Positions 18,279 to 28,531 of a DNA stretch of 64,000 nt are shown one piece after another. The DNA comes from Calothrix sp. PCC 6303 (GTDB lineage: Bacteria; Cyanobacteriota; Cyanobacteriia; Cyanobacteriales; Nostocaceae), in NCBI RefSeq assembly GCF_000317435.1, contig NC_019751.1, positions 5,766,001-5,830,000 on the forward strand, written 5' to 3'. The notes below the pieces were generated by a model. That model made no database searches and was not told the origin of the DNA. It was given only the letters and a program-made list of their open reading frames with translations. The position numbers and the translations under genes are program-made. The first letter of the stretch is position 1. Each line of letters starts with the position of its first letter.

Positions 18279-18518
18279 ATGAAATATAATCGTCATTTGG
18301 ATGAATCCCTAGAAACTATCATTAAAGAACTCACAGATGCGGAGTTTGAACAGGTTTCTGGAGGAATTGCAATAGGTGAACCTAATGGTTCTAATTATTT
18401 TCCACAAATAGATACAAGTTGGATAGCTGATTTAACTGAGAAATTCAAATCTTTTCCAGGTACCTCAACTACTCCTCATGATATCTCTGAAGATGAGCCG
18501 GAATATATAGCTTTTTAA
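18279..18518 (+). CDS. Orphan double-glycine leader peptide precursor
   Basis: A 79-residue peptide starting at the ATG at 18279, chosen because AGAGG lies 6 bp upstream; a frame opening at 18228 would add 17 hydrophobic residues and spoil the leader. Residues 1-29 form a classic leader that ends LTDAEFEQVSGG, close to the LSxxELexVxGG consensus cut by C39-peptidase ABC exporters. The predicted 50-residue mature part starts IAIGEPNGSNYFPQ and is acidic at its end (HDISEDEPEYIAF). It contains no cysteine and few candidate residues for lanthionine rings. No peptidase-transporter, maturase or immunity gene is in the window. It may be a signal, a bacteriocin-like peptide or a RiPP precursor processed in trans. 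Confidence 0.7.
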   Translation: MKYNRHLDESLETIIKELTDAEFEQVSGGIAIGEPNGSNYFPQIDTSWIADLTEKFKSFPGTSTTPHDISEDEPEYIAF

Positions 18519-18554
18519 TATAGTAATCCTAAATCATTGCTCAAAACCAGGGTT

Positions 18555-18583
18555 GTAGAGACGTAGCAATGCTACGTCTCTAC
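18555..18583. repeat. Palindromic repeat, copy 3
   Basis: Identical in sequence to copy 2: a 14-bp stem around one central A. It begins 37 bp beyond the stop of the double-glycine peptide gene and 132 bp before the RNase D-like gene, so it may form the peptide transcript's 3' end. Confidence 0.85.
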
Positions 18584-18714
18584 GAGTTTATGTTTTTTTA
18601 TATTAGCGTAGCTTGCCCGTAAGGATTATCATATAGCCCTAATATTTTGATAAATGAGCAAGCCGAATATGGCATTATGTTAGTATCTTACGGCTATAAG
18701 AAAATCTACTTAAA

Positions 18715-19626
18715 ATGTCATATCTCAATTCCTCTAGAGAAATTCGTGAACTAATCACAAAATTCTGCCAATATAAAACTCTTTGGATTGACACTGAGGT
18801 TGCCGATTTTAAAACTAAAAAACCACGGTTGTCATTGATTCAGATTTTGAGTAATCCTGAAGATATGACAGGTGAAGATATTTATATTTTTGATGTTTTA
18901 GAACAACCAGAATTAGTTGATAAATTTGTCAGTGCAGTTATGTGTAACCCGGAAATTGAAAAGATATTTCACAATGCTAAATACGATTTAAAATTTCTAG
19001 GTGGCAAAAAAGCAGAGAACGTGACCTGCACTTTAGAAATGGCTAAAGAAATTCCTTTTTACTTATTACCTGTTGATAATTACCAATTAAAAACCCTTGC
19101 TCAAGAACTTTGTAATTTTACCGATATTGATAAACTCCAACAAACAAGTGATTGGGCACAAAGACCATTAACAGATGAACAAATAGACTATGCTTATTTA
19201 GACTGTATTTATTTAGCGCAAGTATACCAAGCTTTATTAGATTTACAAGATGAGTTAAATCCAAATCCTGAAGTGGAAAATATTACATATTTGTCCAACA
19301 GATATCTAGAATTTGAAAAACAAGCTAAGATAATTAATTCTGAATGCGAGCATCTTCAGGAAAGATTAAAAAAAGCAATGCAAGCTCAAGATATATTGGA
19401 AACCGAGAATTTAAAGTTGAAAAGTTATGAGCGTACAACTTTAAAAGCCGGATTTAGAGATTTGATGAATTTCGCAGAAACTCAAGGTGTTGATTTTGAT
19501 TTTTCAGTAACTTTAACTCAGAAGATCCAAAAAGACTTGGGTAATGATTTAGAAAAACTAGAGTACGAGACAGAAACTAAAACTATTTGGCAAATCAAAT
19601 TTCAAAATTCGGAAACCGACGATTAA
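18715..19626 (+). CDS. RNase D-like 3'-5' exonuclease
   Basis: A DEDDy-family exonuclease acting on RNA 3' ends. Exo I is LWIDTEVADF (D26, E28), Exo II is FHNAKYDLKFLGG and Exo III is YAYLDCIYLAQVY, so all four acidic residues and the tyrosine are present. After the ~190-residue catalytic domain there is no HRDC domain. In its place is a predicted coiled coil (about residues 205-240, FEKQAKIINSECEHLQERLK) and a short unique tail. At 303 residues it is shorter than E. coli RNase D (375). It is a single gene. Confidence 0.85.
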   Translation: MSYLNSSREIRELITKFCQYKTLWIDTEVADFKTKKPRLSLIQILSNPEDMTGEDIYIFDVLEQPELVDKFVSAVMCNPEIEKIFHNAKYDLKFLGGKKAENVTCTLEMAKEIPFYLLPVDNYQLKTLAQELCNFTDIDKLQQTSDWAQRPLTDEQIDYAYLDCIYLAQVYQALLDLQDELNPNPEVENITYLSNRYLEFEKQAKIINSECEHLQERLKKAMQAQDILETENLKLKSYERTTLKAGFRDLMNFAETQGVDFDFSVTLTQKIQKDLGNDLEKLEYETETKTIWQIKFQNSETDD

Positions 19627-20216
19627 AAAATAAGTAATGATTAATGAGTAATGAGTATGTTTTTTAATGAGGATTTAAGCCCGACACAAAACATTCTGCC
19701 TGTAGAGGTAGGGGAATTAAGCCCTGAGTATGAAGCAGTCTCACAACCTTGAGTTACAAACTACGGTTCTCAAAATAGACGAGGTTTAGATATTGTAAAT
19801 TAAACCTCATTCATCATGAAATACGGAGTTTTTTACGATTCAAATATGTCATTGCGACATAAGGAAAGAATCTCTAGTTTTTTTAGAAAACTACAGTTAT
19901 CAAAGTAGACAAGCTTCAGATATTGCAGCTTCGAGAATATAGAAAATTTTACATAATTCTCATAAAATCTGAAACCAATCGCTATAAAATTTATATTCAT
20001 TCAAAAGATAAAATTATTTCTCCATATTTAGGGAATAATTAGTTACGGAAAAGATTACGTACTTACCGTATGTATCAATTTACGGGGAAGTAATGAAGCG
20101 TTATGAATAAAACACCATTAGCTTCAAGTTCATGATTCTTTTTTCTCTATCTTCTGATTTATTGCCTTAGTCACTTGACGAACAGATAATCAGTTAACTA
20201 TGGTTAAAATTTATTT
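19627..20216. repeat. Spacer holding two copies of a ~38-bp dispersed repeat
   Basis: About 590 bases without a gene. Two direct copies of a unit beginning AAACTACGGTTCTCAAAATA lie at 19758-19797 and 19888-19926. A third, close to the first, lies at 55752-55788. Between the first two copies is GTCATTGCGACATAAGGAAAG, which resembles a segment near 50001. These look like fragments of widespread intergenic repeats of filamentous cyanobacteria rather than genes. Confidence 0.6.
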
Positions 20217-21059
20217 ATGAGTTTGCGGTTATTCAAGCAAAAAATGAACGTGAGAAATAAGATTTTAAGAAAGCTGCTAATTGCTGGATGTATCGCTATA
20301 ACAATCGGATCTTGCAGTCAAAATAATGATGTATTGATTACAGAAATCGGTGTCACTCCCCCTACAACTTCCTCAACTAATCCTAGTACTGCCAGAGATT
20401 TTTATCTTCGAGGACAACAACTGCAAAGTCAAGGTGATTTGCCTGGGGCTTTAGCAGCTTATAATCGGGCTATTACCCTCAACCCCAATTATCCCGCTGT
20501 TTATAACGAGAGAGGATTAGTCCACCTAGATATGGGTAATAAGTCAGCAGCGATCGCAGATTACAACCAAGCCTTGAAATTAGACCCCAATAATTTCCAA
20601 GCATACAACAATCGAGGCAATGTTTACGCCGCCCAAGGTAACGGGAATGCCGCCATTAGCGATTATAATCTAGCCATCACCGCCAACCCTAATTACGCCG
20701 AAGCATATAATAATCGTGGAAATACCCGCGCAGCACAAGGAGACAGAAACGGTGCCATCAACGATTATAGCCAAGCGATCGCACTCAATCCCAAATACGC
20801 GATCGCACACAACAACCGAGGCAATGCACGAGCGGCTCAGGGTGATCGCAATGGCGCGATCGCAGATTACAATCAAGCTATACTAATTAACCCAAATTTT
20901 GCCGCAGCTTACAACAATCGAGGCAATGCTTACATAGCATTAGGTGACAAACCATCTGCAATTGCCGACTTCCAAAAGGCAGCACAGCTTTTCCAAGAAC
21001 AAAAAAATCCGACACTTGCTCAACAAGTTAATGATAATTTAAGGGAACTACAAAAATAA
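20217..21059 (+). CDS. TPR-repeat lipoprotein
   Basis: A predicted lipoprotein of 280 residues (271 from the second ATG at 20244). The signal peptide KLLIAGCIAITIGSC ends in a lipobox-like GSC. After a Thr/Ser-rich linker come six consecutive tetratricopeptide repeats (about residues 60-265), each on the pattern YNNRGNxxAAQGDRNGAIADYNQAI with a LNPN-type turn. The very regular repeats suggest recent internal duplication. TPRs form a scaffold for protein binding; the partner is unknown. It should be membrane-anchored and face the periplasm. Confidence 0.85.
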   Translation: MSLRLFKQKMNVRNKILRKLLIAGCIAITIGSCSQNNDVLITEIGVTPPTTSSTNPSTARDFYLRGQQLQSQGDLPGALAAYNRAITLNPNYPAVYNERGLVHLDMGNKSAAIADYNQALKLDPNNFQAYNNRGNVYAAQGNGNAAISDYNLAITANPNYAEAYNNRGNTRAAQGDRNGAINDYSQAIALNPKYAIAHNNRGNARAAQGDRNGAIADYNQAILINPNFAAAYNNRGNAYIALGDKPSAIADFQKAAQLFQEQKNPTLAQQVNDNLRELQK

Positions 21060-21153
21060 TTCCAGAAAATATGACATTAAGAAATGTAAAATATTTGTAA
21101 GAATATATCAGAATCCTGATTCTACAAAATATACAAAGGAAACCAAAATACAT

Positions 21154-21678
21154 ATGCAAGGAGTTATTTCCACAACCCTCAAGAAAAAATCAATAGGCAA
21201 AATACGCTGGGTTAGCCTCATTACAGATTTCCTCCTTACAGGGATGGTATTTGGTCCCTTGATTGCCCCTTTTCTAGCTGCATCAAGCTTCCCAGTGCTA
21301 CCAATTATCGCAGATATTATCTATTTTATGGGCAATCACGTTTGCCCCCAACCGGATATGGGTGTTATGTTAGCACCACCTTTTATTATGGCTGTATGTA
21401 TGCGTTGTTATGGTACAGTTACAGGACTATTAATAACCCGCATTCTCTACGCAGTTACCAAAGGAAAAGGATTTTACTGGTTAAACCAATATGGTTGGAA
21501 TGGTGTCGCAATAGCCGCAGTACTAATGATGGCATATCCTTTCGAGTTAGCAATACAAGTATTAGGTTGGTGGAATTTTAATAATTACATCGTTATTCCC
21601 TTTGGATTAATTACTGGTTTAGCTTGGGGATTATTTACAATGCCAATATTTCACACTGAAAGTTCTCAGTTGAGTTAA
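21154..21678 (+). CDS. DUF2085 family membrane protein
   Basis: A 174-residue membrane protein with four hydrophobic segments. The family hallmark is the conserved polar set in and after the second helix: NHVCPQPDMG followed by MAVCMRCYGTVTGLL, with paired cysteines that could bind metal or redox-cycle. DUF2085 proteins are widespread but have no assigned function. The ATG at 21154 lies 94 bp after the TPR gene, so the two may be co-transcribed. A hairpin follows at 21707. Confidence 0.85.
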   Translation: MQGVISTTLKKKSIGKIRWVSLITDFLLTGMVFGPLIAPFLAASSFPVLPIIADIIYFMGNHVCPQPDMGVMLAPPFIMAVCMRCYGTVTGLLITRILYAVTKGKGFYWLNQYGWNGVAIAAVLMMAYPFELAIQVLGWWNFNNYIVIPFGLITGLAWGLFTMPIFHTESSQLS

Positions 21679-21706
21679 ATGCAATTTGTGGTCTAAGATG
21701 CTGTAG

Positions 21707-21740
21707 GGGCAAACTGACGCACCCGAAGGGTTGTTTGCCC
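21707..21740 (+). terminator. Hairpin downstream of the DUF2085 gene
   Basis: GGGCAAAC pairs with GTTTGCCC across an 18-nt loop, starting 28 bp after the DUF2085 stop. The strand continues TGATTTGTG rather than a T-run, so this is a weak terminator candidate or part of an intergenic repeat. Confidence 0.45.
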
Positions 21741-21875
21741 TGATTTGTGTTTCTGATTCGCATTTCATCCAAACGAGAAGTGCTATAACCTTATCTTCTG
21801 TAAATAAAGTATTTATGGAAACAATTTAAGTATATCTGGGAACACTAAATCTGAAAGCCTTACGGATTTAGCGGT

Positions 21876-24800
21876 ATGCTTAGTACTCCAGTTAATATCT
21901 CCGAATATCAAATTATCGAAGAACTTTATAACGGTTCTAGAACCTTGGTTTATCGAGGATATCGAGAAACTGACTCCCTACCAGTGGTGATTAAACTACT
22001 CAAAAATCCCTATCCTAGCTTTGGTGAACTGGTGCAGTTTCGCAATCAGTATACCATTGCCAAAAACCTTAACTCACCTCTAATTATCCAAACCTATAGC
22101 CTGAAAGCTTACCAAAATGGCTATATATTGGTGATGGAAGACTTTGGAGGGATTTCCCTCAAAGAATATTTCACCTCATCACAGAAGCAATATAACCCTT
22201 CTCTTCAAGAGTTTTTAAAAATAGCAATTTCTTTGTGCGATGCCTTAGATTTTCTTTCCCGCTATAGAATTATTCATAAAGATATTAAACCCAGCAATAT
22301 TTTAATTAATCCAGATACAAAACAAGTTAAATTAATTGACTTCAGTATTGCATCTTTACTACCCAGAGAAACTCAAGAAATTAAAAATCCTAATGTACTG
22401 GAGGGAACACTTGCTTACATTTCTCCAGAACAAACAGGAAGAATGAACCGAGGAATAGATTATCGTAGCGATTTTTATTGTTTGGGAGTAACATTTTACG
22501 AATTATTGACAGGTACATTACCATTTTCATCAAGTGATCCCATGGAGTTGGTACATTCTCATATTGCAAAGCAGCCAACTTTTTTAGAAGATAGAGGAAA
22601 AGATATTCCCCAAGTATTAGTTGATATAGTTATGAAATTGATGGCAAAAAATGCCGAAAATCGCTATCAAAATATCCTAGGTTTGAAATTTGATTTAGAA
22701 AATTGTTGCTATCAACTTCAAGAAACTGGCAACATTCAATATTTTGAAATTGCAAAAAGAGATATTTGCGATCGCTTTATTATTCCCGAAAAATTATATG
22801 GTCGAGAATGGGAAATTGAACAATTATTAAAAGCATTTAATCGGGTTGCTGGAGTGGAGTTAGGAAATAACCAGATATCAAGTAGTAGTGAGTTAATACT
22901 TGTAACTGGTTTCTCTGGTATTGGTAAAACTGCTGTAATTAATGAAGTAAATAAGCCCATAGTTAAAAAGTTTGGTTATTTTATTAAAGGTAAATTTGAC
23001 CAATTTAATCGAAATATTCCTTTTTCTGCTTTTGTCCAAGCTTTACAAGATTTAATTGGGCAACTATTAACACAAAGTGACACAAAATTAATTCAGTGGA
23101 AAGATAAAATTATTTCAGTTTTAGGTGAGAATGCACAAGTCATTATTGAAGTTATTCCAGAATTAGAAAAAATTATTGGTTCACAACCAGCAGTCACAGA
23201 ATTATCAGGAACTGCTGCACAAAATAGATTTAATTTATTATTTCAGAAATTTATTCAGATTTTTGCAACTCAAGAACATCCATTAGTGATATTTATAGAT
23301 GATTTGCAATGGGCTGATGCATCTTCACTTTCACTGATTCATCTGCTAATGAGTGAAATAAATAGTGGTTATTTATTACTAATTGGTGCATATCGAGATA
23401 ATGAAGTTTTTTCGGCACATCCTTTAATGTTGACATTGGATGAAGTCCAAAAATCAGGAAAAAATATTAATACGATTAATTTACAACCATTAGATCAGAT
23501 AAATTTGAATAACTTGATTGCAGATACTCTCAGATGTTCTTTCGATTTAGCGAAACCTTTAGGAAAACTAGTGTATCAAAAAACACAAGGAAATCCATTT
23601 TTTGCTACTCAATTTCTCCAGTGTTTGCATAGGGATAGTTTAATATATTTTAATTTTGAAGCTGCTTATTGGCAATGTGATCTTATTAAAATCCAAGAAG
23701 CTGCCCTAACAGATGATGTTGTAGAATTTATGGCACTTCAATTGCAGAAAATGCCATCAGAAACTCTAGAAATCGTTAAACTAGCATCTTGTATTGGTAA
23801 TCAATTTAATTTAAAAACATTAGCAATTATTTCTCAAGAATTAGAAACAGAAACTGCAACAAAACTGTGGAAATCTTTACAAGAGGGCTTGATTTTACCT
23901 ACAAGTGAAGTTTATAAGTTTTATGTAGAGCAAGAATCAGATGATTTGCAATTACAATTTCATGATTCTAAACTAAATTATAAATTTATTCATGACCGTG
24001 TTCAACAAGCTGCTTATTCACTAATTCCGCAAGAGAAAAAGCAAAGTACTCATCTACTAATTGGACAATTACTATTAAAGTTTACTTCTGAAAAAGAACG
24101 AGAAAATTATATTTTTGAGATTGTTGGACAAATGAATTTAGGCAGGGAACTTATACAGGATAATGCTGAAAAAAAGCAGCTTGCTCAAATGAATCTTCTC
24201 GCATCTCAAAAAGCGCGTAACTCAACAGCATATTCAGCAACTTCAGAATATGCAAAGACTGGCATTGAGTTATTATCTAGTCGGGGTTGGCAAGAAGAAT
24301 ATGATTTGATGCTGGCATTAAATCATCTGTCTGTTGAATCTGCATTTTTAGTAGGTCAATTTGTAGAAGTAGTACCTGGTGTCCAAATTATTTTGAAAGA
24401 AGCTAAGACATTATTAGATAAAATCAAAGCTTATGAGGTCTTGATTCAGACTTATGTTGCTCAAAAAGAATTTTGGCAGAGTCTAGAAATTGGACTAACA
24501 GTGTTACGACAATTAGGTGTAAAACTACCTACAAAACCACAAGATCAGGATGTTATCTTTCAATTTTTACAAACTTTAATCTGTTTAAGAAAAAGACAGC
24601 CTCAGTGGTTTCTAGATTTACCTGAATTGACTGATTATAGTCAAATGGCTGCTTTACGAATCATGAATTTGCTGATTTTTCCAGCTTTTTTTGTTGAACA
24701 AAGATTTATTGCACTTTTAGCTTGCTGGTGTGTCCGTCTATCTGTAAAATCTGGACGTTCACCCTTAGCAGGAGTATTATTTGCTGCCTATGGAATGGTA

Positions 24801-27734
24801 TTATGTACCGCGAATAATTTGGCAATGGGTTATGAGTTTGGTGAAGTTGCACGAAAGCTATCTGCTGAGGGAATTGGACGAGAAATTCATGGCAAGACAA
24901 TATATTTTTATGCCAACTTAACTCTACCTTGGAAACGTCCTCTACAAGAGGCAGTGAGGATGAATCAAATTGCTGCACAAATAGCTTTGGAAGTAGGGGA
25001 TTTACGTTATGTTGTCAGCAGCTACTTTAGTGAAGTACTCAGTGCTTTTTATGCTGGAATACCTCTTGAAGATTTAATTCACAAGCTGACAATTTATCAA
25101 CCAGTTATTACTAAATTTAAAGAAGAAGCAATTATTCAATTAACGAGTTTGTTAAAAGAGTTAGTTTTAGGATTAGTTGTTCTACCTCTAAAAAATAGTT
25201 ACTTGATTCAAGATGAAGGATTAGAAGCTGAATGGATTAATCAGTGGAAAATTGGTAATAATTTAACTAGTCTTTGCGCTATTTATGGCTACAAAGCTCA
25301 TTTTTCCTATTGGTTTGGTGACTATCAACGAGCACTAATAAATCATAATCTTTCCTTGCCATGCTGGAAGGGATTAGGCTCAGATTTGTCGATTATGTTT
25401 GTGGTTTTCATGGATTCACTGATTCGACTTGCAGCTTATCCTAGTTGCGACACGAAAACCCAGAAGCAATTACTCAAGCAAGTTAACAGTAACCAGCGAC
25501 GTATGGCAATTTGGGTTAAACATAGCCCAGAAAATATTCAACATAAGTATAATTTAGTTAAAGCGGAATATCTAGCTTTATTAGGCGAAAGGCAACAAGC
25601 AAATGATTTTTATGATCGTGCAATTGCTGGGGCAAAAGAAAATAATTTCCTCCAAGAAGAAGCACTTGCTAACGAACTAGCAGCAAAATTTTATTTGCAA
25701 TGTGGTAAAGAAAAAATTGCTCAAGTATATATGCAGGAAGCATACTACTGCTACGCTCGTTGGGGAGCAAAAGCCAAAGTTGAGGATTTACAACAACACT
25801 ATCCTCAACTGCTCAAACCAATCTTAAATAATCAACAACAAAATTTTAACTCTTTAGAATCGATTGAAAATTTACTGGATCAAACAAATTGTCAACTTAC
25901 TCAATTTGATACCAAAAATCATAACAGGATTAGTGACTATCTGGATTTTAAGTCAATTCTCAAGGCAGCGCAAAGTATCTCTAGTAGTATTGAAATAGAT
26001 GAATTACTTGGCAGTCTCAGCCAAATTATTCTTGTCAATACTGGGGCAAAAAAATCTGCACTAATCTTACCAAATCATCATGAATGGCAACTTCGGGTTA
26101 TTACCTATGTCATCGATGGTAAAGATTCCCTAACAACTACTTTTCAGCAAGAAAGCCTCGATAAATGCCAGGAAATACCGATTCAATTGATTCAATATGT
26201 AAAAAATACAAAAGAAACTGTTGTTATTGATAATTGCCAAACTCAGATTTCTGGCGTGATTTCTGCTTATATGTTGCAACATCAGCCAAAAAGTGTTTTA
26301 TGTATGCCGATTTTAAATCAAAATAATTTGGTAGGGATTCTCTATCTCGAAAATCATCTTACCCAAGGAGTATTTACAAATGATCGCATTTCAATTTTAA
26401 ATATTCTCTGTTCCCAAGCAGCAATTTCTCTAGCAAATTCTCAACTTTTCAGTAACTTACAACTCAGCGAAAATCGCTATAAAAGTTTAGCAAGTAATGT
26501 ACCTGGTGTAATTTATCAGTTCCAATTATCTATTGATGGTAAAATCTCATTTCCCTACATTAGTCCCGGTTGCTGGGATATGTTTGAGTTAACCCAACAA
26601 GAAATTATCTCTGACTCTCAAAGACTTTTATCTTTAATACATCCAGAAGATCTAATAGATTTTTTTAAAATTGTTGAAGAATCTGCACGAAATTTAACCC
26701 CAAAATATTGGCAGGGACGTTGTATTTTAAACTCAGGAAAAATTGTCTGGATTCAGTCTGCATCTCGTCCTGAATGTACCAAAGATGGTCATATTCTTTG
26801 GGATGGTTTATTAATGGATATCAGCAAACGCAAAATAGCAGAACTATTGGCGATAGAAAAGTCTCAAGAACTTGAGCAAGCATTACAAAATTTACAGCAA
26901 GCACAATTACAAATCGTTCAAAGTGAAAAAATGTCTGCACTGGGTAACTTAGTCGCTGGGGTAGCTCATGAAATGAATAATCCTTTAGGCTTTATTGGTG
27001 CTAGTCTTGAACAAACTAAACCCACTATTGATGATATTTTTGAACACTTGAAACTATATCAAGAAAGTTTACCTAATCCTAGTAAAGCAATTATTAAACA
27101 TAGCGAAAAAATTGATTTAGATTATAACTTGGAAGATTTGCCTAAAATCCTTGATGCAATGCTAATGGCTTGCGACAGATTACAAAATATCAGTACAAGT
27201 CTCCGTACTTTCTCCCGCGCTGATCAAGATTATAAAGTGCCATTCAACATACATGAAGGTATTAATAGTACAATTTTAATTCTCAAGCATCGCCTCAAAG
27301 GTAACGAAGAACGTCCAGCAATTGAAGTTATAACTGAATATGAAAATTTACCAAAAATTGAGTGTTTTCCTGGACAATTAAATCAGGTATTTATGAACAT
27401 TTTAGCGAATGCAATTGATGCCTTAGAAGAATCAAATATTGGACATAGTTTTACAGAAATCAAGAAAAAAAACAACAGAATTATAGTTAAAACTTCAGTC
27501 GAAAATAACCAAGTAAAAATTACTATTGGTGATAACGGTAAGGGCATAAGTGAAGAAGTCAAACAGCACATATTTGACCATTTATTTACGACTAAATCAG
27601 TCGGCAAAGGTACAGGATTGGGATTAGCGATAGCAAGGCAAATTGTTGAAGAAACTCACAATGGTAAGTTGAGTTATCATTCGATGGTTGGTGAAGGGAC
27701 AGAATTTTCTATTTTCCTTCCTCTAACTCATTAA
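21876..27734 (+). CDS. Hybrid Ser/Thr kinase - ATPase - GAF - PAS - histidine kinase
   Basis: A 1952-residue signalling protein of the type known in Nostoc as HstK-like hybrids. Domains in order: Ser/Thr kinase (~10-275; ATP lysine K40, catalytic HKDIKPSN with H134 and D136, DFG replaced by DFS); AAA/STAND-like ATPase (~310-560, P-loop GFSGIGKTA at ~345, Walker B LVIFIDDLQWAD); a long helical TPR-like region (~700-1290); GAF (~1355-1520); PAS (~1530-1650); coiled coil; histidine kinase with phospho-acceptor H1698 (GVAHEMNNPLGFI) and ATPase boxes DNGKGIS and [11 protein letters not shown]. No membrane segment is evident, so it should sense a cytoplasmic signal. No response regulator is adjacent. 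Its last 26 bp overlap the convergent GNAT gene. Confidence 0.93.
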   Translation: MLSTPVNISEYQIIEELYNGSRTLVYRGYRETDSLPVVIKLLKNPYPSFGELVQFRNQYTIAKNLNSPLIIQTYSLKAYQNGYILVMEDFGGISLKEYFTSSQKQYNPSLQEFLKIAISLCDALDFLSRYRIIHKDIKPSNILINPDTKQVKLIDFSIASLLPRETQEIKNPNVLEGTLAYISPEQTGRMNRGIDYRSDFYCLGVTFYELLTGTLPFSSSDPMELVHSHIAKQPTFLEDRGKDIPQVLVDIVMKLMAKNAENRYQNILGLKFDLENCCYQLQETGNIQYFEIAKRDICDRFIIPEKLYGREWEIEQLLKAFNRVAGVELGNNQISSSSELILVTGFSGIGKTAVINEVNKPIVKKFGYFIKGKFDQFNRNIPFSAFVQALQDLIGQLLTQSDTKLIQWKDKIISVLGENAQVIIEVIPELEKIIGSQPAVTELSGTAAQNRFNLLFQKFIQIFATQEHPLVIFIDDLQWADASSLSLIHLLMSEINSGYLLLIGAYRDNEVFSAHPLMLTLDEVQKSGKNINTINLQPLDQINLNNLIADTLRCSFDLAKPLGKLVYQKTQGNPFFATQFLQCLHRDSLIYFNFEAAYWQCDLIKIQEAALTDDVVEFMALQLQKMPSETLEIVKLASCIGNQFNLKTLAIISQELETETATKLWKSLQEGLILPTSEVYKFYVEQESDDLQLQFHDSKLNYKFIHDRVQQAAYSLIPQEKKQSTHLLIGQLLLKFTSEKERENYIFEIVGQMNLGRELIQDNAEKKQLAQMNLLASQKARNSTAYSATSEYAKTGIELLSSRGWQEEYDLMLALNHLSVESAFLVGQFVEVVPGVQIILKEAKTLLDKIKAYEVLIQTYVAQKEFWQSLEIGLTVLRQLGVKLPTKPQDQDVIFQFLQTLICLRKRQPQWFLDLPELTDYSQMAALRIMNLLIFPAFFVEQRFIALLACWCVRLSVKSGRSPLAGVLFAAYGMVLCTANNLAMGYEFGEVARKLSAEGIGREIHGKTIYFYANLTLPWKRPLQEAVRMNQIAAQIALEVGDLRYVVSSYFSEVLSAFYAGIPLEDLIHKLTIYQPVITKFKEEAIIQLTSLLKELVLGLVVLPLKNSYLIQDEGLEAEWINQWKIGNNLTSLCAIYGYKAHFSYWFGDYQRALINHNLSLPCWKGLGSDLSIMFVVFMDSLIRLAAYPSCDTKTQKQLLKQVNSNQRRMAIWVKHSPENIQHKYNLVKAEYLALLGERQQANDFYDRAIAGAKENNFLQEEALANELAAKFYLQCGKEKIAQVYMQEAYYCYARWGAKAKVEDLQQHYPQLLKPILNNQQQNFNSLESIENLLDQTNCQLTQFDTKNHNRISDYLDFKSILKAAQSISSSIEIDELLGSLSQIILVNTGAKKSALILPNHHEWQLRVITYVIDGKDSLTTTFQQESLDKCQEIPIQLIQYVKNTKETVVIDNCQTQISGVISAYMLQHQPKSVLCMPILNQNNLVGILYLENHLTQGVFTNDRISILNILCSQAAISLANSQLFSNLQLSENRYKSLASNVPGVIYQFQLSIDGKISFPYISPGCWDMFELTQQEIISDSQRLLSLIHPEDLIDFFKIVEESARNLTPKYWQGRCILNSGKIVWIQSASRPECTKDGHILWDGLLMDISKRKIAELLAIEKSQELEQALQNLQQAQLQIVQSEKMSALGNLVAGVAHEMNNPLGFIGASLEQTKPTIDDIFEHLKLYQESLPNPSKAIIKHSEKIDLDYNLEDLPKILDAMLMACDRLQNISTSLRTFSRADQDYKVPFNIHEGINSTILILKHRLKGNEERPAIEVITEYENLPKIECFPGQLNQVFMNILANAIDALEESNIGHSFTEIKKKNNRIIVKTSVENNQVKITIGDNGKGISEEVKQHIFDHLFTTKSVGKGTGLGLAIARQIVEETHNGKLSYHSMVGEGTEFSIFLPLTH

Positions 27735-28359
27735 TAAGGGGATTTAAAACAGCTTCATTGGGTATCGCATCAGCTTTTCCAGTGCGAATAGTCGGTAAAC
27801 TGCGTCTAGTACGTTGGCTAGATGTGAAACGACTATATCCAGCACGTTCAGCTTTTTGATCCTCATATTCAATGATTCTACCGTAATATTCGTGTTGGCT
27901 GAGATTCATCGAGAGGAAAACATGTTCGCGGGTATTGCCAAAACCCTTGCGGTTAAAGAATTTTATCGCTGGGACATTTGCCGGATCAGTATCTACTAGC
28001 ATGAACCTAGCACCATCATCGATCATTCGTGCGATCGCTTGATCAACTAACTTATCGGCAACACCCCGTCTTTGAAATTTGGGACTAACTCCCAACCACA
28101 AAATATAACCATATGTCAATGCAGATTTTGTAATAATTGTGCCTAGTGTAAAACCTGCTAGTTCTCCATCAATTTCAGCAATTAAACAATACTCTGGATC
28201 TGTATTGTATAGTCCAATTACTTCCCACTCATCCCAAGTACGATACAAATATGGGTAAAGCTCATTGGTAAATAATTCTTCACCCAAGTGATAAATTGGG
28301 GCAATGTCATCAATACCTAGCTCACGTACCTCAACAGTGGTATTCTTGTCGAAATTCAT
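27709..28359 (-). CDS. GNAT family N-acetyltransferase
   Basis: A 216-residue acetyl-CoA-dependent acyltransferase. The acetyl-CoA loop is visible as VSPKFQRRGVADKLVDQAI (Q/R-x-x-G-x-G/A). It is preceded by beta-strands EYCLIAEIDGELAGFTLGTI and followed by FMLVDTDPANVPAIKFFNRKGF, the usual C-terminal half of the fold. A basic, low-complexity tail of about 55 residues (SRFTSSQRTRRSLPTIRTGK) extends beyond the domain. The substrate is unknown. Its 3' end overlaps the 3' end of the giant kinase gene by 26 bp on the opposite strand. Confidence 0.88.
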   Translation of the reverse strand: MNFDKNTTVEVRELGIDDIAPIYHLGEELFTNELYPYLYRTWDEWEVIGLYNTDPEYCLIAEIDGELAGFTLGTIITKSALTYGYILWLGVSPKFQRRGVADKLVDQAIARMIDDGARFMLVDTDPANVPAIKFFNRKGFGNTREHVFLSMNLSQHEYYGRIIEYEDQKAERAGYSRFTSSQRTRRSLPTIRTGKADAIPNEAVLNPLINELEEGK

Positions 28360-28531
28360 AATTCCCTCAGTCCTGGGTTTGATCGTCTTATTTAAAATTG
28401 AGTCACATCTGACATCTCACCAGGGTTTTATGATAAATGTACCAAATACTATCTTTGATGAGGACTCAATAAGAGCACTCCACAAAATAAATTATCTCAA
28501 ATTAGGCATTTTTTACTTGCAGTACCCCCAT

